From Caldifarciminota bacterium (lineage in GTDB: Bacteria; Hydrothermota; Tepidihabitantia; Tepidihabitantales; JAOUPE01): a stretch of DNA of 9,560 nucleotides. Shown here piece by piece: positions 1-5,914 of this stretch. Numbering within the stretch: position 1 is the first letter of the stretch; every line of letters starts with the position of its first letter. The notes beneath the pieces were generated by a model. That model was not told where the DNA came from, ran no database searches, and saw nothing but the letters and a program-made list of their open reading frames with translations. The DNA is taken from assembly GCA_029880025.1 (NCBI GenBank), contig JAOUPE010000041.1, positions 1 through 9,560 of the forward strand, written 5' to 3'. Both the position numbers and the translations under genes were made by a program.

Positions 1-55
1 TCCTTTTGAATTTTCTCAGCACCATTCCCGGTTAGCTTAAGAATGAAAACCTGAA

Positions 56-676
56 TTAAGCTTTTCTTTCTATTATTTGTAGCTCTTTTTGACATTCTTT
101 TATTTCTTTAATTAGGTTCTGTATCTTTTTTTCTTTTAGAATAGGTCTCTTTTTGCCCATCAATCGATAACATTCTTTACCTAAAATACCAAAAAGGTCC
201 TCCATCCTGCTTTTCAGGTGAGCAGCCTTAATTTTCACCTGCACACACCGAATAATCTTTTTGGCTTCTTTCGGCCCGGCTACTACCCAGGGAGCGATTG
301 TATTGGAGACATCGGCAGTTATTTTACCAGTGACTTTTCCCGTAGCCTTGGCAGCAGTCATTATTTCCTTAGGCAAAAGTATCGCTCCCTTCTCAACTTT
401 TTTCAGGCTGTTCCCAATTTTTGCTGGTAGTTTCGATTTTTTCGACGCTGGTTTAGCCTTCAATTTGTAACGCCGCTGCTGTTTGACTGGTTTAGCTTTT
501 TTTAGTCGCCCGGGTCTTTTCTTCCTTCCCTTCTTTCCCCCTCTTCCTTCCATCCAGTCGTATGGGTCCTCTCCAGAAATTCTTCTTTTACTCATTAAAT
601 GCCGATTCTGAACCAATCCTCTCTTACCTAATGCTTCTTCACCTAATGCTTTTCTCTTTCTTTTTCTTTTACTCAC
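56..676 (-). CDS. Highly basic ParA-linked protein with ParB-like N-terminal tip
   Basis: I do not recognise a family over the full 206 residues. Residues 1-90 are dominated by Lys and Arg and look disordered. Residues 1-21 contain KRKALG and then ALGKRGL, which resembles the short basic N-terminal tip of ParB/Spo0J (typically a basic run, then ALGxGL) that stimulates ParA. No ParB nuclease-like/CTPase domain or HTH follows. Residues from about 95 to 206 look helical, with an Ala/Thr/Gly-rich stretch near 107-125 and a C-terminal amphipathic, possibly coiled-coil segment. That last segment resembles the neighbouring 194-residue protein (2314-2898). The start is GTG at 674-676, overlapping the end of parA by 8 nt, with an ideal AAGGAGGT site 8 nt upstream. 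Tight coupling to parA suggests a ParA partner or cargo adaptor. Direct DNA or RNA binding by the basic half is the main alternative. The gene is certain; its role is inferred. Confidence 0.85.
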   Translation of the reverse strand: MSKRKRKRKALGEEALGKRGLVQNRHLMSKRRISGEDPYDWMEGRGGKKGRKKRPGRLKKAKPVKQQRRYKLKAKPASKKSKLPAKIGNSLKKVEKGAILLPKEIMTAAKATGKVTGKITADVSNTIAPWVVAGPKEAKKIIRCVQVKIKAAHLKSRMEDLFGILGKECYRLMGKKRPILKEKKIQNLIKEIKECQKELQIIERKA

Positions 677-1427
677 GGGAAATTACCTCCTTCGCCAATT
701 TCATATAGTCTTCTGCGCCGTAAGAATTTGAACTGTATAAAGTGATCGGTAACCCAAAACTGGGACTCTCCGCTATGCGGATATTTTCTCGAATGACTGT
801 TTTAAATACTTCCTTTTTAAAATACTCCTTTATCCTGTCCAACACTTCCTGACTTAAATTTGTGCGCACATCGTACATTACAGGGATAACCCCGGTTACT
901 TTAAGCAAAGGATTGACTCTTTTCCTTACCATTTCTATTGTTTCTAAAAGTCTATTTATCCCTTGCAAGGCAAAAAATTGAGTCTGGATGGGAATAAATA
1001 TCTCTCGCACAGAGGTCAACGCATTCAAGGTAAGCAACCCTAAAGAGGGGGCACAATCAATCAAAGAATAGTCGTATTTTTTTAATGTCAGGAAAAGTCG
1101 GTCTTTAAGTATCGTTTCCCGACTGGGCATATTAACCAGTTCAATTTCTGCTCGCGAAAGGTCGATATTGGCAGGGATAATATTTAAACCCTCAACTGGA
1201 GTGGGAATAATCACTTCCTCTGCTTTGGTCTTCCACAGCAGAAGGTCATAAATCGAATATTCCAATTCGTTACTTTTGATTCCCAGATGTATGGTTAAAT
1301 TGGCCTGCGGGTCTAAATCTACTACCAACACTTTCTTTCCCAATTGAGCCAGACAAGCTCCCAGATTCGCTACCGACGTGGTCTTGCCCACACCGCCCTT
1401 TTGATTGATTAAAGCTATCGAACGCAT
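669..1427 (-). CDS. parA: ParA/Soj-type P-loop ATPase
   Basis: A 252-residue ParA/Soj/MinD-superfamily ATPase, close to the usual chromosomal Soj length of about 250-260. The deviant Walker A motif KGGVGKTT is at residues 10-17, with the signature Lys at position 10. DLDPQAN at 37-43 is the Walker A' region, and LIDCAPSLGLLTLNAL near 122-137 is the Walker B region. There is no N-terminal HTH, as in type Ib/chromosomal ParA. Members dimerise with ATP, bind DNA nonspecifically and move DNA or protein cargo when a partner stimulates hydrolysis. No ParB gene follows. Instead the stop overlaps the start of a basic protein with a ParB-like tip. ATG 1425-1427 has an AAAGGAG site (1435-1441) 7 nt upstream. 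The family is certain. Whether it segregates chromosomes, plasmids or a protein cargo is open, and the missing parB argues against a standard parABS locus. Confidence 0.96.
   Translation of the reverse strand: MRSIALINQKGGVGKTTSVANLGACLAQLGKKVLVVDLDPQANLTIHLGIKSNELEYSIYDLLLWKTKAEEVIIPTPVEGLNIIPANIDLSRAEIELVNMPSRETILKDRLFLTLKKYDYSLIDCAPSLGLLTLNALTSVREIFIPIQTQFFALQGINRLLETIEMVRKRVNPLLKVTGVIPVMYDVRTNLSQEVLDRIKEYFKKEVFKTVIRENIRIAESPSFGLPITLYSSNSYGAEDYMKLAKEVISRE
685..692 (-). promoter_or_regulatory. Ribosome binding site that fixes the GTG start of the basic protein
   Basis: AAGGAGGT reads on the minus strand 8 nt before the GTG at 674-676. It lies inside the last codons of parA. A second in-frame ATG at residue 28, also followed by SKRR, has no comparable site, so the GTG start is preferred. 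Confidence 0.8.
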
Positions 1428-1444
1428 TTCTTTTCTCCTTTATT

Positions 1445-1469
1445 CCATTAGAAACTATATTTCTAATGG
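1445..1469. repeat. Perfect 10-bp inverted repeat in the parA leader
   Basis: CCATTAGAAA and TTTCTAATGG are exact reverse complements separated by 5 nt (CTATA). The element ends 3 bp before the parA ribosome binding site, on its upstream side. It has no following T-run on either strand, so it is not a standard terminator. It could be an operator (ParA-type or partner autoregulation is common), a parS-like site, or an mRNA hairpin affecting translation. It does not match the well-known parS consensus TGTTCCACGTGAAACA. Confidence 0.75.
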
Positions 1470-1545
1470 CCTCACCTTTCCCCTAAATATGAAGCATATC
1501 AGAGTGAGGATAGATAGCTCAGAAACTGCAAAGTGTCATAGAGTG

Positions 1546-1595
1546 CCTCGCCATCCCCCGGCCTTGCTCCGCTAATCCCGGGGGACGCGGCGAGG
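1546..1595. repeat. GC-rich palindromic element overlapping the end of the TM2-like gene
   Basis: CCTCGCC (1546-1552) pairs with GGCGAGG (1589-1595), and TCCCCCGG (1554-1561) pairs with CCGGGGGA (1578-1585). This leaves a 1/3-nt internal bulge and a 16-nt loop. The stretch is far richer in GC than its surroundings. The right arm encodes the final residues PRRVPR of the small membrane protein, and its stop codon lies in the loop. There is no T-run, so it is not a clear intrinsic terminator. It looks like a REP/palindromic-element type insertion that supplied the gene's 3' end. The hairpin is directly visible; its mobility is inferred. Confidence 0.7.
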
Positions 1596-1847
1596 AGGGG
1601 GAGTTACTCTCCCGGTAGATTGATAAGCATCGACCATTGACCAAATCCAGACAACAATTAAGAAGAACCAACCAATAACGACAAAAGACAATGCCCAGGA
1701 AATGACATAAGCGATTATGAATCTCGCTCCTTTTCCAAACTGTTGATTATAAATTTGTCCCAGCCCGGGTAAGAGAAAAGAAAGAACGACCGCCAGCCCC
1801 CGATACGGATGATTAGCCATCCCTGACTCCTGGTTTGACATTTTCAT
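1572..1847 (-). CDS. Small TM2-like integral membrane protein
   Basis: A 91-residue protein with the TM2-type pattern. A first hydrophobic segment (about 17-33) contains LLPGLGQIYN, a short polar turn with QQFGKGARF follows, and then a long hydrophobic stretch (about 43-70) ends in WIWSMVDAYQ. This Pro-Gly-x-Gly-Gln-hydrophobic-Tyr motif plus a terminal Asp-Ala is typical of TM2 and related small membrane proteins of poorly defined function. The start ATG (1845-1847) overlaps the stop of the upstream NifX-like gene as ATGA, so translation is probably coupled. Another ATG two codons later is possible. The last ten residues (TPPPRRVPRD) differ sharply in composition from the rest because they are encoded by the GC-rich palindrome, so the tail may be a recent addition. 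It is probably the last gene of the sigma-54 operon. Confidence 0.85.
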   Translation of the reverse strand: MKMSNQESGMANHPYRGLAVVLSFLLPGLGQIYNQQFGKGARFIIAYVISWALSFVVIGWFFLIVVWIWSMVDAYQSTGRVTPPPRRVPRD

Positions 1848-2272
1848 ATTTTTAAACAGTCACCTTTACAACACATGCACAATTGTCGGTTTTGAACTTC
1901 TACCAATGTCCCCAATAAATATTTCTCTATTGCAACATCGGCATCTTTTTCATCAACCAGGATAGCCTTAATATCGTGATTGTTGAGATTATCAATTACA
2001 CGTTGGTTTAAGTATCTTCCCATTAGGATGTGACAATTACAAATTTCTGAAATTACTTCATTGCGTATTTTTTGTATAAATTCACTTGTTTGAACCGATA
2101 CCGTTTTGGGACACATGTTGGCCCGGTGTGGACAGCAGAGATTTTCTCTGACTCCTCTGCTATTAATTCTGTTACATTCGATTTCATAGATGACAAAATA
2201 GTGACATCTTCCAAAATGAGGAGAGATGCTTTTGCCGTCATCCGATGGAATAGCTATTTTAACTTTACCCAT
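1844..2272 (-). CDS. NifX/NafY-like dinitrogenase FeMo-cofactor-domain protein
   Basis: A 142-residue single-domain protein of the Nitro_FeMo-Co family (NifX, NafY, NifB C-terminus). Visible hallmarks are the start KVKIAIPSDDGKSISPHFGRC, with the Ser-x-His-Phe-Gly-Arg loop, followed by FVIYEIE and a C-terminal half with alternating strands and helices (ILMGRYLNQRVIDNL). Stand-alone members are widespread in anaerobes without nitrogenase and are poorly understood; binding of Fe-S or metal clusters is suspected. Cysteines are unusually frequent: a central CCPHRANMC, ICNC, and a terminal CMCCKGDC, which could hold a metal. An upstream GTG at 2306-2308 would add 12 residues. I prefer ATG 2270-2272 because GAAAGG lies 10 nt upstream and the family alignment begins there. 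Nothing else in the window is a nif gene, so a nitrogenase role is unlikely. Family confident, function unknown. Confidence 0.92.
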   Translation of the reverse strand: MGKVKIAIPSDDGKSISPHFGRCHYFVIYEIECNRINSRGVRENLCCPHRANMCPKTVSVQTSEFIQKIRNEVISEICNCHILMGRYLNQRVIDNLNNHDIKAILVDEKDADVAIEKYLLGTLVEVQNRQLCMCCKGDCLKI

Positions 2273-2282
2273 CTTTTTTGAA

Positions 2283-2290
2283 CCTTTCTT
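2283..2290 (-). promoter_or_regulatory. Ribosome binding site deciding the NifX-like start
   Basis: AAGAAAGG on the minus strand lies 10 nt before ATG 2270-2272. The competing upstream GTG (2306-2308) has only AAGGG a few nt away, which is too close for normal spacing. Confidence 0.6.
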
Positions 2291-2313
2291 CAACAGGATT
2301 TCCAACACTGCCC

Positions 2314-2898
2314 TTAGTGTGGATATTCCTGATCAATTATTTTACGTAAAATACGCACAGTTTCCCGACGAACCTGCAAATCGGGGTCTTTCAGTTTCTT
2401 AACTAAAATGGAAATAACCTCTTTGTCCCCTAACTGGCCTAAAGATTTCAATGCCCCAAGCCTAATTTCTTGCTCTTTCGAACTCAGGTTAAGTATGGCT
2501 TCATGATAACAATCTTGTTCCTTGCTTCGTTCTTCAATCTCGTTAATCTGGGCTTTTATCCATCCCATTTCAGCTTCACATTTTCTCAGCTCACGAAGTA
2601 AGCCTTTGATGTCCTCTCTTTGCCAGATATTTCTTGCTTTTTTTACCACCAATCTAAATATTGACTTGCCAAACTTAGTGAAAATAGCCGCTTTATTCTC
2701 TTGCCGTTTCTTGAGTTCGCCCATTAGCCTCCTAGTCTTCAATGTCTTTCCCGTCGCCTGAATTGCCTCGGCTGTTTTCACCTTGATGAGACCAGGCATA
2801 CTGCCGGCTTTTTTAGCCGCTGCCAGCGTTTCCCTGGCTATTATCCCCGCTGTCCTTCCTGAAGCTACCTGCACTTTCCTTAATAATTTTTTAGTCAT
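2314..2898 (-). CDS. Basic helical protein with C-terminal HEAT-like repeats
   Basis: A 194-residue protein not assignable to one family over its length. Residues 1-60 are Ala/Thr/Lys-rich and likely helical. Residues about 60-128 form a charged, coiled-coil-prone segment with IFRLVVKKARNIW and LLRELRKCEAEM. Residues about 133-187 carry two HEAT/PBS-lyase-like repeats: EQEIRLGALKSLGQLGDKE, then DPDLQVRRETVRILRKI. HEAT repeats usually bind other proteins. The middle segment aligns with the C-terminus of the basic ParA-linked protein (56-676), with about a dozen identities in 42 positions by eye, including a shared Cys. ATG 2896-2898 has AAAGGAG 5 nt upstream, and the gene is first behind a strong sigma-54-type promoter. 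A scaffold or adaptor role in the same process as ParA is an inference. Confidence 0.85.
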   Translation of the reverse strand: MTKKLLRKVQVASGRTAGIIARETLAAAKKAGSMPGLIKVKTAEAIQATGKTLKTRRLMGELKKRQENKAAIFTKFGKSIFRLVVKKARNIWQREDIKGLLRELRKCEAEMGWIKAQINEIEERSKEQDCYHEAILNLSSKEQEIRLGALKSLGQLGDKEVISILVKKLKDPDLQVRRETVRILRKIIDQEYPH

Positions 2899-2942
2899 CT
2901 TTTCTCCTTTTCGATTTTAAATAGACTCTACCAGGTAAAGTA

Positions 2943-2957
2943 GCAACTTACTTGCCA
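2943..2957 (-). promoter_or_regulatory. Sigma-54 (-24/-12) promoter of the HEAT-NifX-TM2 operon
   Basis: The minus strand reads TGGCAAG-TAAG-TTGCT. Against the RpoN consensus TGGCACG-N4-TTGC(A/T) this is one mismatch (C to A), with exact spacing. The predicted start is near base 2931, giving a leader of about 33 nt that includes the AAAGGAG site at 2904-2910. The gene immediately upstream encodes a sigma-54 activator, which fits. It is a sequence match only. Confidence 0.8.
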
Positions 2958-2999
2958 TAGAAATTCATCGATAAGAGCTGACTGCTTTATTCATATCAA

Positions 3000-3015
3000 A
3001 TTACCGACGACAAAA
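3000..3015. promoter_or_regulatory. Candidate upstream activator site 1
   Basis: ATTACCGACGACAAAA matches the palindrome at 3125-3140 in 12 of 16 positions (12 of 14 internally), sharing the core CCGACGA/TCGACGA. It sits about 76 bp upstream of the predicted sigma-54 start, a usual place for an enhancer-binding-protein site. Its own symmetry is poor. Confidence 0.4.
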
Positions 3016-3047
3016 TGGGTCAAAAGAGAACGGAAACTGAATTTAAC

Positions 3048-3062
3048 TGGCACAATAGTTGA
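3048..3062 (+). promoter_or_regulatory. Weak sigma-54-like site on the plus strand
   Basis: TGGCACA-ATAG-TTGA has correct spacing and a perfect TGGCAC, but A replaces the conserved C of the -12 GC and the final G of the -24 box. Nothing on the plus strand downstream is a convincing gene, and a transcript would run antisense into the NtrC-like gene. It may be chance. Confidence 0.25.
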
Positions 3063-3124
3063 ATATTGTAAATCTTCATTAAAATGAGTAATCTTTTTAC
3101 ATAAATGATTAAGGAAGATGTGGG

Positions 3125-3139
3125 TTTATCGACGATAAA
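3125..3139. promoter_or_regulatory. Candidate upstream activator site 2 (perfect palindrome)
   Basis: TTTATCG-A-CGATAAA is a perfect 7-bp inverted repeat with a 1-nt centre, about 200 bp upstream of the predicted sigma-54 start. Its centre is 125 bp from that of the related site at 3000-3015, close to twelve helical turns, so both would face the same side of the DNA. It is a good candidate for binding by a Fis-type HTH dimer, such as the adjacent NtrC-like activator. Confidence 0.5.
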
Positions 3140-3202
3140 TATTGATAAATTAAGTAATAATTCAAAAAATGTTAAATTATTCACCAAATTGGTTCAGGAA
3201 GG

Positions 3203-4600
3203 CTATTTTTTTCGGAAGGATTTAAAAGAAGCAATTCTTTTCTCATCAATTCCAAAATGCCTGAGCTTATTATATAAGGTATGACGGGTAACACCTAAAA
3301 TCTTTGCTGCCCGGCTGCGATGGCCGTGACAATTTTTCAATACTTTTTCTATATATATTTTTTCCAGTTGCTCCAGCGTTAAATATCTCTCCCCCGAGAG
3401 CATTAGAGATGACTGTTTCGCCGCCTTATGATTGGGGGTGGTAAAGGGTAAATCTCGAACTTTAATAGTATTTCGTTCGCTTAAAATTATCATTCTTTCA
3501 ATCACATTACGCAGCTCACGGATATTCCCCGGCCAATCATAATCCTGCAACATTTCCATTGCTTCCGGTGAGATTATTTTTTCCCCTTTACCGGAAATTT
3601 TTAGATTATCCAAAAAGAAGTCAACCAATAAAGGTATATCTTCTGGCCTTTTTCTTAAAGGAGGAACAGTAATAGTCACTACGCTTAAGCGATAATAAAG
3701 ATCTTCCCTGAATCGGCGGGAAGCGACCTCCTCATATAAATCCCTGTTAGTAGCACAAACAATCCTTAAGTCTACCTGCATTTCCCTGTTACTTCCCAAA
3801 CGGCGAAAGTCTCCTGTCTCAACGACTCGCAATAATTTAGATTGTAAACTCGGGCTTATTTCACTGACTTCATCCAGAAACAAAGTCCCACCATCAGCGG
3901 CTTCCAAAAGACCGTGCTTTAAACGAGTAGCGTCAGTGAAAGCGCCTTTTTCGTACCCAAAAAGTTCGCTTTCTAAGAGGGTATCGGGGATAGCACTACA
4001 ATTGACCACAATGAAGGATTTGTCCCATCGCGGACTATTGCTATGAATGGCATTAGCTATCAATCCTTTACCAGTACCTGTTTCTCCTTGAACGAGGACG
4101 GCAGAATTCGTGGGAGCGACTTTCTGAACCAAATCCAAAATCGATTTCATTGCCGAACTCTCTCCCACCATATTGGAGCTGAAACTTTGATGTGATAATT
4201 CTCGACTCCCCTGGTTCTTACTCTTATGTTTCTTACAATGCTCAATGGCTTCTTCAATTGTGGAGATTACTTGACTCAAATCAAAAGGTCTGCTAAGGTA
4301 ATCGTAAGCGCCTAAACGCATTGAATCAAAAGCTCCACGCATCGTGCTATGCTCGCCAAGCACAATTACCTCGCTAAACGGACGCATCTCCTTGATACTT
4401 TTCAGAATCCTGTTTCCCTCTATGCCGGGTAATTCCGAATTCAACAGGATGACTGGATAATTTTCACTTTCTAACTGTTCCAGACCAGTATTTCCATCAA
4501 AAACTTCCTCCACATTGTATCCCATTCGCAGCAATTCTCTTTTTAGGTTTTTTCCCATATCTTTACCATTAATTATTAGAATATCTTTTCTATCAGCCAT
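3203..4600 (-). CDS. NtrC-like sigma-54 activator with a degenerate receiver domain
   Basis: A 465-residue bacterial enhancer-binding protein in three parts. Residues 1-120 are receiver-like. The AAA+ domain spans about 143-375, with Walker A GETGTGKG at 172-179, the sigma-54 contact loop GAFTDA at 219-224 and Walker B LFLDE at 240-244. A Fis-type HTH lies near 410-452 (RSRAAKILGVTRHTLYNKL). The AAA+ core looks fully functional. The receiver does not: the phospho-acceptor position reads LLNSELPG, with Asn54 for Asp; the acidic pair is lost (ILIINGKD); the switch Thr is Gly82; and the conserved Lys of TKPF is Arg104. Classical phosphorylation is therefore impossible, and activity may be constitutive, dose-controlled or set by a ligand or partner. 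It lies 14 bp after the HD-GYP gene in the same operon and directly upstream of a sigma-54 promoter, its likely target. Confidence 0.96.
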   Translation of the reverse strand: MADRKDILIINGKDMGKNLKRELLRMGYNVEEVFDGNTGLEQLESENYPVILLNSELPGIEGNRILKSIKEMRPFSEVIVLGEHSTMRGAFDSMRLGAYDYLSRPFDLSQVISTIEEAIEHCKKHKSKNQGSRELSHQSFSSNMVGESSAMKSILDLVQKVAPTNSAVLVQGETGTGKGLIANAIHSNSPRWDKSFIVVNCSAIPDTLLESELFGYEKGAFTDATRLKHGLLEAADGGTLFLDEVSEISPSLQSKLLRVVETGDFRRLGSNREMQVDLRIVCATNRDLYEEVASRRFREDLYYRLSVVTITVPPLRKRPEDIPLLVDFFLDNLKISGKGEKIISPEAMEMLQDYDWPGNIRELRNVIERMIILSERNTIKVRDLPFTTPNHKAAKQSSLMLSGERYLTLEQLEKIYIEKVLKNCHGHRSRAAKILGVTRHTLYNKLRHFGIDEKRIASFKSFRKK

Positions 4601-4614
4601 AAAGAATTCCTGAT

Positions 4615-5847
4615 TCAGTAATTTATATTATTGATTTTTTGCCGAAGTTTTTTATGACATTTCGGACACATAACGTGAGTGGCATAAAGTACTTCGTTGC
4701 AAGGTAACCATTTGCCAAAAGCAAGCAGTGACTTGCACCAGGCACATTGTACCCTCATTCTCTTATGAGAATATGTCTGGGCATTTTTTCTAAAAACAGA
4801 GGATATTTCCATAAATTCTTTATTATATCGCCTGAATATCCTTAGAATATCCGGGTCATATCTATAATTTTGCTTATGTAATATAATATCCCGCGCTGCT
4901 TTTTGAGAAAATGATTTTCTATAACGCCTATCCGACGTAAGAGCGTCATATATATCTGCCAGGGCGCAAATCCTTGCAGAAAGAGGAATATCCTTACCTT
5001 TCAAGCCACATGGATAGCCGGTCCCGTCATAGTTTTCATGGTGGTGAAGTGCTATTTCTTTTGTTACCTTGATAAATTCTTGCAAATCATATCCCATGCT
5101 TTGCTCAATTGTTGATAACATTTGATGCCCGTAATGAGTATGAGTTTTCACTATGTCGAATTCTTTTTTTGTAAGAGAATATGGTTTCATGGTTATATTT
5201 TCGGATATATTTATCTTCCCGATATCATGTAGTCTGCTCCCAAAATACACATACTCAATATATCCTTGGCTAGAAATCTCATTATCGTCTTTTTCTTCCC
5301 ATAATTTTTCGCAAATTAAGCGAGCATATTGCGCAACTCCTTCCATATGATCTATGGTTTCATATTCACCCTTTGTCTTCACAAGACACGCTAAAGCTGT
5401 TTCGGTTATCGCCATAAGTAGCAATAGTAAGGCATCCTTCCGAAATACATTCATAAGTTTATCTTTTATATTATCTACAATAGCCCGTTGACTGGAGCAC
5501 CTTAGAAAACTTATAAATTCAAAGAAATCTCTAAACGTTGTTCTAAAATTATGCGCCCCGTATTTTGAATACTGGAATGCATCCCGAAAATTCGGTTTTT
5601 CGGAAACTACTATTATCTTGGAACGCGGATAAATATTCTTAAGGTAATCCAATGCATAAAAATCTTCCTTTGTGGCTTCTGATATTTTAAGGAAAATTAT
5701 GTCAAATTTGCAATCCTTATGAAATTTTTCTACTTCCTCAATCTTTTCTGCCGTATACATGGCATAAAGTATATCTCTATCAATCCATGGTTGTATCCTA
5801 TTTTCTACCCCAAAATTGAGTAAAAGCACCTCTATCTTTTTCACCAT
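4615..5847 (-). CDS. HD-GYP protein with degenerate receiver and C-terminal Cys4 motif
   Basis: About 410 residues from ATG 5845-5847; numbering here is from an alternative GTG at 5857-5859, four codons earlier. Residues 9-118 have a receiver-like fold pattern, but the phospho-acceptor position is Lys58 (DIIFLKIS), the N-terminal acidic pair is absent, and the TKPF region reads RTTF. Residues about 150-340 are an HD-GYP domain with HDIGKI at 210-215, HHENYDGTGYP at 272-282 and ALADIYDALTSDRRYR from 298. All core metal and GYP residues are present, so cyclic-di-GMP hydrolysis in the cytoplasm is likely. The C-terminus has CAWC (372-375) and CPKC (398-401), a presumed zinc ribbon of the kind seen at the ends of some signalling proteins. 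The ATG is preferred because GGCGGAG lies about 11 nt upstream. It sits between the XRE-cupin and NtrC-like genes. Its signal input is unknown, since the receiver cannot be phosphorylated. Confidence 0.93.
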   Translation of the reverse strand: MVKKIEVLLLNFGVENRIQPWIDRDILYAMYTAEKIEEVEKFHKDCKFDIIFLKISEATKEDFYALDYLKNIYPRSKIIVVSEKPNFRDAFQYSKYGAHNFRTTFRDFFEFISFLRCSSQRAIVDNIKDKLMNVFRKDALLLLLMAITETALACLVKTKGEYETIDHMEGVAQYARLICEKLWEEKDDNEISSQGYIEYVYFGSRLHDIGKINISENITMKPYSLTKKEFDIVKTHTHYGHQMLSTIEQSMGYDLQEFIKVTKEIALHHHENYDGTGYPCGLKGKDIPLSARICALADIYDALTSDRRYRKSFSQKAARDIILHKQNYRYDPDILRIFRRYNKEFMEISSVFRKNAQTYSHKRMRVQCAWCKSLLAFGKWLPCNEVLYATHVMCPKCHKKLRQKINNINY

Positions 5848-5914
5848 ATCCTTGAGCACTCCGCCATTCGATAAAAGTCTAATATGTCGGGGTAAAGCTT
5901 TCTAACGAGGTAAA

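Larger units (their letters stand above)
2899..3202. other. Intergenic regulatory region, 304 bp
   Basis: No credible ORF is present on either strand. The region holds the minus-strand sigma-54 promoter (2943-2957), the two candidate activator sites (3000-3015 and 3125-3139), an ATCGAT-containing half-site-like stretch at 2964-2976, and a weak plus-strand sigma-54 match (3048-3062). An AT-only inverted repeat (AATAATT 3156-3162 with AATTATT 3175-3181) lies just after the NtrC-like gene and is too weak to call a terminator. Confidence 0.7.

Noticed and set aside
1..25. On the minus strand an ATG at 23-25 opens a frame (MVLRKFKR) that runs off the window, possibly the next gene.
   Set aside because: Only eight codons are visible, with a weak GGGA upstream, so it cannot be supported as a gene.
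1470..1571. A sigma-70-type promoter for parA between the two inverted repeats.
   Set aside because: TGATATGCT resembles an extended -10 box, but no acceptable -35 lies at the right distance; parA may also be read from the upstream operon.
3113..3138. Plus-strand AGGAAG-ATG giving a six-residue peptide downstream of the weak plus-strand sigma-54 match.
   Set aside because: Too short and without any other coding support.
3156..3181. AT-only inverted repeat after the NtrC-like gene as a terminator.
   Set aside because: No GC pairs in the stem and no clear T-run directly after it, so it would be unstable.
1428..3202. CRISPR array, tRNA or rRNA gene, or insertion sequence in the gaps.
   Set aside because: No regular direct repeats with spacers, cloverleaf-like segments or transposase remnants were seen.
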